From: UBA11865 sp035686605
GTDB lineage: Bacteria > Chloroflexota > Anaerolineae > Promineifilales > Promineifilaceae
Length of the DNA: 30,563 bases
Direction: 5' to 3'
Assembly (NCBI GenBank): GCA_035686605.1
Contig: DASRZI010000307.1
Location: 1-30,563 of the forward strand
Both the position numbers and the translations under genes were made by a program. A model generated the notes under the pieces. That model was given only the letters and a program-made list of their open reading frames with translations, did not search any database and was not told the origin of the DNA. Positions 15,849 through 23,891 of the stretch are shown here, one piece after another. The first letter of the stretch is position 1, and every line of letters starts with the position of its first letter.

Positions 15849-17141
15849 CTATGCCTGTCCTAGCTCGTCGTAAAACCATTGGATGATTTGATCATTGTTT
15901 ACTAGTGTTTGCTCCCCAGATTTCATATCCCTGATCATAGCAGCGCCAGACTCAAGTTCGGAGTCGCCGACAATCGCCACAAAACGGACTTCATGTCTAT
16001 TCGCCTCGCGCATTTGGCTCTTCATACTTCGCCGGCCTCGAGTGAACACAGTTCGGGCGCCAATATTTGCATCCCGCAGCCGGTAGACCAGCTCAATTGC
16101 AGCCAGTTTACTGTCGCCCCCGAAATGGGCAATCAATACCGGTGGCTCTGGCGGAGGGGGGAACTCAATCTTCTGTTTTTTCAAACCAATCGCTATGCGC
16201 TCGATTCCGATGCCGACGCCAACCGCGGGGAGAGGTGGCCCGCCAATAGCTTCGGAGAGACCGTCGTAACGGCCACCACCACAGAGTGATGATTGGGCGC
16301 CGATGCTCTGGTCCCAAAGTTCAAAGACCGTCTTAGTGTAATAGTCAATGCCCCGTACCAATCTGTTGTTTATTACATAGGATTGATCAAGTTTATCCAG
16401 CAGTTTTCGCAGCTCCGCGAAGTGGTCAGCACAGTCGTCACAAAGATGGTCCCGGATGATAGGAGCTCCGGATAGCAGTTGATCCATCCCCTCTTCCTTG
16501 GTATCAAGAATTCGAAGAGGGTTTCGCTGCATTCGTTCCATGTCAACTGGAGCCAATTTATCCAAATGGCCGGAGAGATAATTTTTGAGCTCGCTAACGT
16601 ACTCTGGCTTACAAACCGGGCAGCCTGTGCTATTGAGCTGGAAAGCAAGTTTCTTGTAGCCCAGCTCTTTGTGCAGGTTAAGGGCTATCATCATAATTTC
16701 AACATCTGCTGCAGGATCGATCTCACCGAGTATTTCTGGATTGAATTGTGAATGTTGGCGAAAACGCGCTGCCTGCGGACTTTCTCGGCGGAACAGTGGG
16801 CCGATAGAATACAACTTCACCGGTTGGGTCCAGCTTCCCATCCCATTTTCGATATATGCCCGGACAAAACCGGCCGTGAATTCCGGTCGCAATGCCTTGC
16901 TCCTCCCTTCACCTTCGTCGAGGGTATACATCTCCTTCTTTATGAAGAAATCGGATGCGGCCCCCACGCCTCTGGTAAACAGCTCGGTGTATTCGATTAT
17001 CGGAATGTCTACTCTCAAATAGCCGTATCGCTGGGCTATCCCGGTGGCTGCGTCAATTATCGCGTCCCAATACCGGCGGGCGTCGGGAAGTACGTCCTGC
17101 ATGCCTGTTGCTCTTTGAATTTCTGGCAACCTAACCTCCAT
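15849..17141 (-). CDS. hisS: Histidine--tRNA ligase
   Basis: This class II synthetase charges tRNA-His. From the ATG at 17141 it has 430 residues, the usual size. Visible motifs are ATGMQDVLPD near the start, ALRPEFTAGFVRAYIE, LYSIGPLFRRESPQAARFRQHSQ (motif 2), the histidine-specific LVRGIDYYTKTVFE, CGGGRYDGL, and GVGIGIERI (motif 3), then the anticodon-binding domain. An insertion carries two CxxC pairs (GCPVCK and LCDDC), as in many bacterial HisRS. The frame stays open to an ATG at 17318, but a TATAAT box at 17167-17172 lies inside that extension, which argues for the shorter start. A TTG nine bases further in is also possible. Confidence 0.93.
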   Translation of the reverse strand: MEVRLPEIQRATGMQDVLPDARRYWDAIIDAATGIAQRYGYLRVDIPIIEYTELFTRGVGAASDFFIKKEMYTLDEGEGRSKALRPEFTAGFVRAYIENGMGSWTQPVKLYSIGPLFRRESPQAARFRQHSQFNPEILGEIDPAADVEIMMIALNLHKELGYKKLAFQLNSTGCPVCKPEYVSELKNYLSGHLDKLAPVDMERMQRNPLRILDTKEEGMDQLLSGAPIIRDHLCDDCADHFAELRKLLDKLDQSYVINNRLVRGIDYYTKTVFELWDQSIGAQSSLCGGGRYDGLSEAIGGPPLPAVGVGIGIERIAIGLKKQKIEFPPPPEPPVLIAHFGGDSKLAAIELVYRLRDANIGARTVFTRGRRSMKSQMREANRHEVRFVAIVGDSELESGAAMIRDMKSGEQTLVNNDQIIQWFYDELGQA

Positions 17142-17166
17142 TTCTGGGTTAAGATCAACGTGCGCT

Positions 17167-17194
17167 ATTATAACTCGACCGAAGTATTGGCCAA
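17167..17194 (-). promoter_or_regulatory. Putative sigma70-type promoter of hisS
   Basis: On the minus strand TTGGCC (17194-17189) and a perfect TATAAT (17172-17167) are 16 bases apart. Transcription would begin near 17160 and give a leader of about 19 nt to the ATG at 17141. I saw no T-box motif in this gap. Confidence 0.6.
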
Positions 17195-17368
17195 CAAGAG
17201 AGAGGGGTGTAAGACACTGACAGCTTAGGATATTCACATGATGACGGATTCTCAGGCAGGTGTCCGTTATTATTGGCATCAGAAGCAGACATCGAAAGCC
17301 ATCGGCCGTTTGCATCATGCAGAGATACCAAACCAGGCAGGCTTCCCTAGGACAGTAAACTCGGTCCC

Positions 17369-17600
17369 CTACCCTAATAACAGTGCAGATTGTAGCAAAC
17401 GAGAAAGTAGGATCTTCCCGACTTCTGGTCGGTCAACTTGGGAGAATGCTATCAGGCCATCTTTAAGCTGATATTTACCTTCAATCATACCCTGGACAAT
17501 AACCTTTCCCCCGGTAAGAAGTCGAAGGGTCCGCATCGGCAGCCAACCACGTTGATCTCCGATATGACGATGTTCGACCTATCGAAATTGGCCGTGATAA
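17369..17600 (-). pseudogene. Possible frame-broken coding remnant after the lipoprotein gene
   Basis: The 459-bp gap between the lipoprotein stop and the hisS start is not random-looking. A minus-strand ORF from ATG 17536 to the stop at 17369 encodes 55 residues, including GGKVIVQGMIEGKYQLKDGL and DRPEVGKILLSRLLQ, which read like a real protein C-terminus. The upstream bases 17513-17600 read in another frame as PVIITANFDRSNIVISEINVVG. One extra base in the GGG run near 17608-17610 and one in the five-base run 17508-17512 would join both to the lipoprotein's TPTPG linker. Alternatives are a short independent gene or chance. No ribosome binding site precedes the ATG. I recognise no family with certainty. 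Confidence 0.35.
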
Positions 17601-19004
17601 TTACTGGCCCGGAGTCGGAGTATTCAGTGGAGTCAGCGTAACGGTTATCGTCGAGGTAGCTGCAGGGGTCTCTTGATTCGATGACTCCTCTTCAGCGATA
17701 TTATCGGCAGCGGCAGAAGACAGGGCATTTAGTAATAGGTTGTTCAGACGCTCCACAATAGCCTCGATAGCTGGTTCCGCAGTTCCCGTCCACACTTGCT
17801 CGTACAACCCATCAGGTCCCCGAATTATGAGGTAATTGCCATCAGCACCGGAAAGATAATTATCAACCCCCGGCTGCATGAATCCGCTTTCCAGCAATTC
17901 ATCAGTCAGGCTGACGGCTAAAGTTACGGTTATCGTATCGCTAACAACGTTACCTCCATCATCGCCGGCGAACAGCTGGCCATCATAGAACAGCGTCAGA
18001 TGAAAGCCGTTTTCTGTCTGATAGTACAGGATGGTCTCCTGAGCGAGCGGTGGCTCGTAATCTCCCTCGAGCTCATCGTCTAGCATGCCAACTGTCTTTG
18101 CATCAAGATTGAGATAGAGCGGCAGCAAAACTGTCGGCAAAGCCAGTTCTGGACAAATTAGATCAATAAACCGTTCAGTGTCCTCAGATTTGATGTACAA
18201 GGTTTCGATCCCTGCATTATCCGGACAGGCCGCGGCGTAAATGGGAGCAAGTTCCGAGAGTTCAAGGTCGCTAATGAGAGAGGACAATAATAGATCATCT
18301 TCATCGATGTTCTCTGCTTCAGGGACTTCAGATTCGGTCGCCTTCCATCGCCAAAGCAGGCCATCCTCTGTCAGAGCCACGGTATGAGCAATCTGGTCTT
18401 GCGTCGTGATGCGTCTTAAACCTGCGATAGTGCCGGGAGGAAAATGTGGACCGAGGGCCATGGCCATGAAATTCTCAACGCTGGCAAGCATTCGAACATC
18501 CTGCAGCCATCCCTGATCCTGATCCCCAGTGAGCGGCAGCGAATATTCCAACCAAACGCAATGCTCGCAATCTTCTGGCAGGTCGTCGAGGGCAAGATCT
18601 GGTAATGATTGCTGCAGCTCAAGCAGGATACCAGCTTGATTCCGCCGCTCATTATCAAATCCAGTCGTCTCATCTACTATTTTTAACCTGCCCGATACGT
18701 CTCCCGACAACGATCTCTCAAGGCCGATGGCAGGTATCGTGTACTTAAGGTCGACCACCAGCTGGTCATAGTCGACGGGCGTCGCCGGCGGCGATGTTGG
18801 CAGTGGAGGTCGGGTATTCGTTGGTGGAGGTGTCGGATAAGAAGTAGCGGTAGGGTAAATTGTTGGTAAGAGGCGAGTTTCGTCTGTTGATTCTTCCACC
18901 TCCGCATCACCAACCGTGTCTGTCGGTCCTGATGTTGGAGATGGTTGGCTGCAGCCAATTAAAACAAAGACCGCCGCTATGACTGTGAGTATAAGTTTCG
19001 GCAT
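17601..19004 (-). CDS. Lipoprotein of unknown function with Thr/Pro linkers
   Basis: This 467-residue protein begins with a lipoprotein signal (MPKLILTVIAAVFVLIGC). The lipobox is LIGC and the modified residue C18. It should sit on the outer face of the membrane. A low-complexity stretch rich in Thr, Pro and Ser (about 20-75) works as a spacer. The remaining globular part has no recognisable catalytic motif; it holds a CEHC pair and two other cysteines in the middle and C-terminal part. The C-terminus is again a Thr/Pro linker (ATSTITVTLTPLNTPTPGQ), odd for a true end because such linkers normally join domains. It may be truncated by a frameshift. It lies 119 bp downstream of secF on the same strand. 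Confidence 0.8.
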   Translation of the reverse strand: MPKLILTVIAAVFVLIGCSQPSPTSGPTDTVGDAEVEESTDETRLLPTIYPTATSYPTPPPTNTRPPLPTSPPATPVDYDQLVVDLKYTIPAIGLERSLSGDVSGRLKIVDETTGFDNERRNQAGILLELQQSLPDLALDDLPEDCEHCVWLEYSLPLTGDQDQGWLQDVRMLASVENFMAMALGPHFPPGTIAGLRRITTQDQIAHTVALTEDGLLWRWKATESEVPEAENIDEDDLLLSSLISDLELSELAPIYAAACPDNAGIETLYIKSEDTERFIDLICPELALPTVLLPLYLNLDAKTVGMLDDELEGDYEPPLAQETILYYQTENGFHLTLFYDGQLFAGDDGGNVVSDTITVTLAVSLTDELLESGFMQPGVDNYLSGADGNYLIIRGPDGLYEQVWTGTAEPAIEAIVERLNNLLLNALSSAAADNIAEEESSNQETPAATSTITVTLTPLNTPTPGQ

Positions 19005-19123
19005 CGGTTGATGATCGGTTTCCTATCTACTTCAGAGATTTTCCTGGTCAAGATTATACCCAGGTTCTCGGGATTTCCCGATTCAGAATAATCGAATCCT
19101 TGATTGAACAATATAGCGTAATC

Positions 19124-20068
19124 TCATTCGCTCCCCTGCCCGCCCAGCCGAAGACGGGGCAGCTCACCTTTGTCCCAGGCGACGAGTATTGGTACAGCGG
19201 TGAATATCGAGCTGTATGTTCCACTGAGCAAACCGACAAAAAGGACGGCGATGAATGGTCTTATAGATTCGCCACCAAATAAGATCAAAGCGACCAGTAC
19301 AAACATGGCATTCAATTGAGTAACAAGCGAACGATGCACAGTCTCCAAAACGGAACGATTGACCGTTAACTCGATATCTTCCTGGGGTCTTTTTTGGTTG
19401 TTCTCGCGAATTCTATCAAACACGACTATTGTGTCTTGCAAGGAGAAGCCGGCTACCGTAAGTGCGGCTGTAAGAAACAAGGCATCTACCTCCCAATCCA
19501 ACAGGAGGCCCATCAAAGCGATAAAACCAAAAATGATGACCAGGTCATGCAGCATGGCGATTACAGCGGAGGCGCCGAAACGAACGGGGTGCTTCACCTG
19601 CCTGAAACTAAATATTATGTAAAGAAGAATAACAACGGCGGCCACGCTGATCGCAAGAACAGCAGCCCGAGTAACCTCAGAACCCACTGCTGGACTCACA
19701 CTCTCCACAGAGGATGCTGTTGTGTCCACCGTCGATACTTGGGCTGATATGGCATTGACGATCTCCTGAGCCCGCTCGGGTTCAACGAAGTCGGTTCTAA
19801 TCTGCCAGGTGTCATGAAGCTCTGGATCTCCTAAGGAGGTTACGCGCGGGTTGCCAATTCCATAGCTTTCAAAAACCTCCCGAATTTCGTTTTCGGTCGC
19901 GGCTTCCATGAGCTTAATCTCGAAGCGATTCCCAGATATGAAATCAACGCCCAACTGAAAAGGTGCACCTGTCACGATTATCGAAGCAACCATCGCCCCA
20001 ATACTTATGGCTATGAGTATGGCCGATATTCGGAAGTAATACCGACGCCGTTGGATGAAGCTAAACAT
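19124..20068 (-). CDS. secF: Protein translocase subunit SecF
   Basis: This 314-residue membrane protein works with SecD to drive late steps of Sec protein export using the proton gradient. It has a first membrane segment (about 11-33), the conserved GVDFISGN (40-47), and a short periplasmic P1-like domain to about 125. Five further membrane segments include FGASAVIAMLHDLVIIFGF, AALTVAGFSLQDTIVVFDRIREN and SIFTAVPILVAWD. These are the RND-type SecF signatures. It follows secD by 45 bp, the usual order. The downstream neighbour is a lipoprotein, itself a Sec substrate. Confidence 0.96.
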   Translation of the reverse strand: MFSFIQRRRYYFRISAILIAISIGAMVASIIVTGAPFQLGVDFISGNRFEIKLMEAATENEIREVFESYGIGNPRVTSLGDPELHDTWQIRTDFVEPERAQEIVNAISAQVSTVDTTASSVESVSPAVGSEVTRAAVLAISVAAVVILLYIIFSFRQVKHPVRFGASAVIAMLHDLVIIFGFIALMGLLLDWEVDALFLTAALTVAGFSLQDTIVVFDRIRENNQKRPQEDIELTVNRSVLETVHRSLVTQLNAMFVLVALILFGGESIRPFIAVLFVGLLSGTYSSIFTAVPILVAWDKGELPRLRLGGQGSE

Positions 20069-20113
20069 CGAGTCTCTTTATGCTCTCTGGGATAAATGCG
20101 AGTTTCAAGTATC

Positions 20114-21445
20114 TCATATGCCTAATAACCATCTATGCCGCTCAATCCATGGAGCGAAAGCTCCAATAGTGATTCGTACCAACGTCCGGGTAACCACAAT
20201 CGCCGTAAACATGCTAACCATAACCCCAATAGCCAAAGTGATCGCGAAGCCCTGGACCATACTTGCCCCGAAATTTCGGCCAAAAATCCACAAAATAAAA
20301 CAAATTACGAGGGTAGCTACATTGGAATCGCGAATCGATGGCCAGGCTCGGTCGAATCCCTGCTCTATCGAATTTCTTAGCGATTCGCCGTGCCGGATTT
20401 CCTCCTTTATCCGTTCAAAGACCAGTACATTCGCATCTACCGCCATTCCCGTCGAGAGCAGGAAGCCGGCGATAGCGGGGAGGGTTAGGGTAACGGACAA
20501 CCACTTAAAAATGGCGAAATTAAGGAGGGCAAAGGTCAGCAGGGCGATGTCGGCAAGTACGCCTGGTAATCGGTAGTAAATGGCCATAAAAAGCAAGACA
20601 ATTGAAACACCTATAATGCCCGCCCGGATGCTGGATTGAATGGATTGCTCACCCAGCGTGGCACCGATCAGCCGGGTCCTCTCAATCCGAAGGGGGATGG
20701 GCAGACTGCCATACCGTAATTGCAGAGCCAAGTGTTGGGCCTCTTCCAGGGTGAAATCACCGGTGATTGACCCAGAGTCGCTGATCACAGAATTGATCTG
20801 GGGGCTTGAAATCACTCGCTTGTCCAGTACGATCGTGAGAAATTGACCTTGATGTGACCTGGTATATTCTTCAAAAATCGCGGCTGCTTCCGGCTCCAAT
20901 TCAAAGCCCACCGAGTAGCTTCGACCCAAACCCGAGGGTCGGGAGGTGGCAGATCGCAATCCATCGCCTGTTAATACGGTGTTGAAAGTCGGTGGTACCC
21001 CGGGTGGCGGCTCAACATCCCCTGTGAGTTCGCAAGACGAAGGTCCTTCGTTTAATGAGGTCCGCACACACAACCCTTCGGGCAAAGGCTGGGGTCCGGT
21101 GTCCACGAATTCCAAGAGAGCAGTACCTTGTATGAGTTCAATCGCCAGTTCGGGGTTTTCGATGCCGGGCAATTCGACCAGTATTCGGCGGTCGCCTTCG
21201 ATCTGGACGAGAGGTTCGACAACACCAATAGCATTTACCCTTTGGCTAACGATCTGCCTCGCTGTATCAATGTCTTCGGGTACAACTTCACGGTCCTCTG
21301 GTACATCGGCCTCCAGAAGGACTTGCAGCCCGCCTTCCAGATCAAGTCCTTGGTGAACCGGGTAGTCAGGATTCAATATCATCCAAATGGCGGCAACTAC
21401 CATGAGGACAATCACGACGAACCAGAAAACATCTCTTCCTCTCAT
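20114..21445 (-). CDS. secD: Protein translocase subunit SecD
   Basis: This 443-residue RND-type membrane protein partners SecF. A membrane segment (about 7-24) is followed by HQGLDLEGGLQVLLEAD (31-47). The extracytoplasmic P1 domain includes VNAIGVVEPLVQIEGDRRILVELPGI and ITGDFTLEEAQHLALQLRYGSLPIPL. The C-terminal five-segment domain has LPAIAGFLLSTGMAVDANVLVFERIKEE, the classical SecD signature. Length is within the short SecD class. Upstream there is no yajC, only a 400-bp gap. The ATG at 21445 is preceded at some distance by AAGGA. Confidence 0.96.
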   Translation of the reverse strand: MRGRDVFWFVVIVLMVVAAIWMILNPDYPVHQGLDLEGGLQVLLEADVPEDREVVPEDIDTARQIVSQRVNAIGVVEPLVQIEGDRRILVELPGIENPELAIELIQGTALLEFVDTGPQPLPEGLCVRTSLNEGPSSCELTGDVEPPPGVPPTFNTVLTGDGLRSATSRPSGLGRSYSVGFELEPEAAAIFEEYTRSHQGQFLTIVLDKRVISSPQINSVISDSGSITGDFTLEEAQHLALQLRYGSLPIPLRIERTRLIGATLGEQSIQSSIRAGIIGVSIVLLFMAIYYRLPGVLADIALLTFALLNFAIFKWLSVTLTLPAIAGFLLSTGMAVDANVLVFERIKEEIRHGESLRNSIEQGFDRAWPSIRDSNVATLVICFILWIFGRNFGASMVQGFAITLAIGVMVSMFTAIVVTRTLVRITIGAFAPWIERHRWLLGI

Positions 21446-21846
21446 AAGAATAACAGGAGTTCCTTCTCTCCTCGCCCGGCAATCATTGCTGATTCGATAA
21501 CTAATTTCTGGTACATCATGGGATTCGCGCGATTATATCAACGGCTCCTCCAGGGTCAATCTAGCAGCATCATGGGTACCAATTCTTTAAGGAATCATCG
21601 ATTGACACGGACGTCTGATGGTATTTATAATGTCTTTAACACAAGCCTTAGATGGACACCAAGGCGGTAGGCGTCAGATGACGCATTTCTGAATCTCCAA
21701 TGGTGTGCCGAAAAGCTCTGAATACCGGAAATGACGGTCGAGCTAACACCTTGTCGTGGGCCACAAAGAGATTCGCTGCGGAAAACCGCCCAGAATCTTG
21801 GCAAGCCAGACCTCCTTGCCATACCATCTAGGGCTTTCCTTTTACC
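21446..21846. other. 401-bp gap between the P1 peptidase gene and secD
   Basis: No convincing gene is seen. A secD promoter candidate lies at 21532-21559. A 7-bp inverted repeat (21799-21805 with 21815-21821, TGGCAAG/CTTGCCA) sits shortly after the P1 peptidase stop but lacks a T-run. A 65-codon minus-strand frame at 21625-21822 has no recognisable features. The rest is unexplained. Confidence 0.6.
21532..21559 (-). promoter_or_regulatory. Putative sigma70-type promoter of secD
   Basis: On the minus strand TTGACC (21559-21554) and a perfect TATAAT (21537-21532) are 16 bases apart. Transcription would start near 21525, leaving a leader of about 80 nt before the secD ATG. Confidence 0.65.
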
Positions 21847-22968
21847 TCACGATTCAGACCCAAAACGGATTATCAATTTCCTCACCTCTTCAACAGGCAG
21901 CTTGTGGCGTGTGTTGCCATCGCGGCCGGTGACGGTCCGTGCCATGAGCATACTGTTGTAGATCGCCTCTTCAACTGATTCAATCACCGCCAAGCTTAAA
22001 GCTCCAATAACTGGCTGCTCGTCGACGAGTATTGGCAGCACGGACAAGATATCGCTTGGCCTATCCTTCATCCGGTAGGCCGTGCTAAAAGCAATCACGA
22101 AATCCCCGCTGCCACCAAGACAGGTGCTGCCTGTTCGGGCCAAGCCGAACGCCGCTCGCCGGCATAATCGACCGAGTTGGCGACTTTCCAGAGGCGCATC
22201 GGTGGCTATGATGATCATGATCGATCCCGGTATGGGAATGGGCGTATTTCCCGGGGGAATTAGATGACGACCGATAGGGACTCCAGAAATGGTAAGTTCC
22301 TGGGGCCTGCCGAAGTTGCTCTGGACCAATGCTCCTACAGTAAATCCGCCAAATTTATCCGGAAGAACCCTGCTGGCAGTTCCAATCCCTCCTTTCCATC
22401 CAAAACAACTTGTCCCTGTTCCTGCTCCGACCACGCCTTCTTCAACAACCCCTGATGATGCATCGCCGATCGCTGCCCTGACTTCATCTTCGCCGATTGG
22501 TCGAGCCTGAATGTCACTCAGAAAACCATCGCTCGTTTCTCCCACAACTGGATTGACGGAGGCGTATCCTCGCCGTCCGCTTTCGTCGAAACCGATTCCA
22601 ATATAGGGATTTTGCTCAATGGAGAGGGTCATCAGAGCATCGGCAACTCGTGGGACATTTAACGTGCCTGTGAGTGCGATTGGCGTCTCCAACTGGCCAA
22701 GTTCTCTTAGCTGCTCGAATCCCGCCACCTTTCCAAAGCCATTGATCGTATGCGCCGCTGCTGGAACTTTATCTTCATACATGTTTTCATCGTGCGGGAG
22801 GATTACGGTCACACCCGTACGAAAGGGCCCTCGACCAGGCATCCATACCCCATCACCTTCGTACAATGTGAAATGACCTACCTTTACGCCGGAGACGTCT
22901 GTTATGGCGTTAAATTCGCCTGCAGGTAGGGAAAATGGCGAGTGTTCTAAATCGCTGTATCGGGGCAT
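21847..22968 (-). CDS. P1 family peptidase (DmpA-type aminopeptidase)
   Basis: This 373-residue N-terminal nucleophile hydrolase is of the DmpA/BapA type. These enzymes are made as a proenzyme and cut themselves before a serine that becomes the nucleophile. NAITDVSGVKVGH near the N-terminus, the NGFGKVAG segment, VVGAGTGTSCFGWKGGIGTASR and GALVQSNFG are family motifs. PGSIMIIIATDAPL places the probable cleavage between G248 and S249. GSGDFVIAFSTA (286-297) is also conserved. Members release N-terminal D-amino acids, beta-amino acids or amides; the substrate here is unknown. AGGAGG lies 8 nt before the ATG, a strong binding site. No signal peptide is seen. Confidence 0.93.
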   Translation of the reverse strand: MPRYSDLEHSPFSLPAGEFNAITDVSGVKVGHFTLYEGDGVWMPGRGPFRTGVTVILPHDENMYEDKVPAAAHTINGFGKVAGFEQLRELGQLETPIALTGTLNVPRVADALMTLSIEQNPYIGIGFDESGRRGYASVNPVVGETSDGFLSDIQARPIGEDEVRAAIGDASSGVVEEGVVGAGTGTSCFGWKGGIGTASRVLPDKFGGFTVGALVQSNFGRPQELTISGVPIGRHLIPPGNTPIPIPGSIMIIIATDAPLESRQLGRLCRRAAFGLARTGSTCLGGSGDFVIAFSTAYRMKDRPSDILSVLPILVDEQPVIGALSLAVIESVEEAIYNSMLMARTVTGRDGNTRHKLPVEEVRKLIIRFGSES

Positions 22969-23166
22969 AGTGGAGGCCTCCTAACACTTCAATAATTAGC
23001 TAGCTATGATGAAACGAGGAGCGATTCCCGCCGAGGGCGCTGTATTGGATCCCTTCTGGCGGCTGCACAAACCTTGCTTCTAAATTGAGCGCGGAATCAA
23101 ACACCATCGCAGCGCTGAAAGGCCTACTCCAGATCAGTCCCCAATGGGCCGGATCTGGTGACTGCG

Positions 23167-23730
23167 TCATAGGACAAAGTTTGATAGATCGATGGCTAGC
23201 ACCAGCCTTTTCGAGTCTTCCTGAACCACAGTGAAACCAGCTTGCACAAAGATGGACTCCGGTCCATTCCACATGTCCATCTCATCAATGTCAGCTCCGT
23301 GTCTTGGGAATGCTTCGACACGACCGATTCCTAGTTTCTTCAGGTCCACTAATATCTCAATCAGCAGGTGCGAAGCCAGGCCTCTTCGTCGGTAAGCTGG
23401 GTCGATGAGAAAACAGGTGATCGCCCAGGTTTCGGGATCTGGCTCGAGCTCAAATTGCTTGGCGAGTTTTGATAGTCGATCACGGGGCCCTACCTGGCAC
23501 CAACCACCTGGATTATTATTTATGTAAAGTAAATAACCGTCGTATTCACCTTTGGTGTGAAGCTCATCCCTTGCCCGGCGATTCTCCCCAGCAGTTCGGT
23601 CGCTCCAGCCGTCCCAACCGTCAATCCACCAGGCAACGCAGAAGCACCATCCAGCATCTTTCTTTTGATTGTGAAGGTGATAGAAATCACCAACGAGATC
23701 TTTACTGAATCGTTTAACTTCTAAGGACAT
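23167..23730 (-). CDS. GNAT family N-acetyltransferase
   Basis: This 187-residue protein has the acetyl-CoA binding signature FLIDPAYRRRGLASHLLIEIL (about 107-127), with RRRGLA as the pyrophosphate loop. Upstream is the beta-strand WAITCF and downstream LGIGRVEAFPR. A Cys/Trp-rich segment GWCFCVAWWIDGWDGW (27-42) marks a GNAT subgroup, and its cysteines could be functional. The acetyl acceptor is unknown. The start is the ATG at 23730 without a clear Shine-Dalgarno. A perfect inverted repeat lies 27 bp upstream of the start. It sits between the P1 peptidase and Eis-type genes, with gaps too long to prove an operon. Confidence 0.88.
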   Translation of the reverse strand: MSLEVKRFSKDLVGDFYHLHNQKKDAGWCFCVAWWIDGWDGWSDRTAGENRRARDELHTKGEYDGYLLYINNNPGGWCQVGPRDRLSKLAKQFELEPDPETWAITCFLIDPAYRRRGLASHLLIEILVDLKKLGIGRVEAFPRHGADIDEMDMWNGPESIFVQAGFTVVQEDSKRLVLAIDLSNFVL

Positions 23731-23757
23731 CGGTTACCACGATTATGGATCGTTTTT

Positions 23758-23774
23758 ATTGGGACCGTCCCAAT
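23758..23774. promoter_or_regulatory. 17-bp inverted repeat upstream of the GNAT gene
   Basis: ATTGGGAC and GTCCCAAT flank a single base, giving eight perfectly paired positions per arm. It lies 27-43 bp before the GNAT start. On the minus strand it is followed by A residues rather than T, so an operator fits better than a terminator. Confidence 0.4.
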
Positions 23775-23829
23775 CTCTTTTCTGCAAGCCGACAGTCAGC
23801 GAACGCTTCAAACGTCTATTTTTTTGGAG

Positions 23830-23851
23830 TTAATAATAGCGCGACCGCGCT
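23830..23851 (-). terminator. Weak terminator candidate after the Eis-type gene
   Basis: On the minus strand AGCGCG and CGCGCT (23851-23846 and 23843-23838) flank GT, giving a short GC-rich hairpin. It is followed by ATTATTAA, not a clean T-run. It lies 41 bp after the Eis-type stop. Confidence 0.3.
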
Positions 23852-23891
23852 TCCTGACAGGCATTTAGCCGCGGACAGAGCTTCGCCAATC

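Noticed and set aside
17142..17600. T-box riboswitch in the hisS leader
   Set aside because: The predicted hisS leader is only about 19 nt and no T-box core motif is visible in the gap.
21799..21821. TGGCAAG/CTTGCCA hairpin as terminator of the P1 peptidase gene
   Set aside because: The stem is perfect but only 7 bp and no T-run follows on either strand.
21625..21822. 65-codon minus-strand frame in the gap before secD
   Set aside because: No family resemblance, unusual composition, and it ends 65 bp before the secD promoter candidate; too weak to call.
23000..23272. 90-codon minus-strand frame overlapping the end of the GNAT gene
   Set aside because: More than 100 bases overlap a better-supported gene in another frame; no motif.
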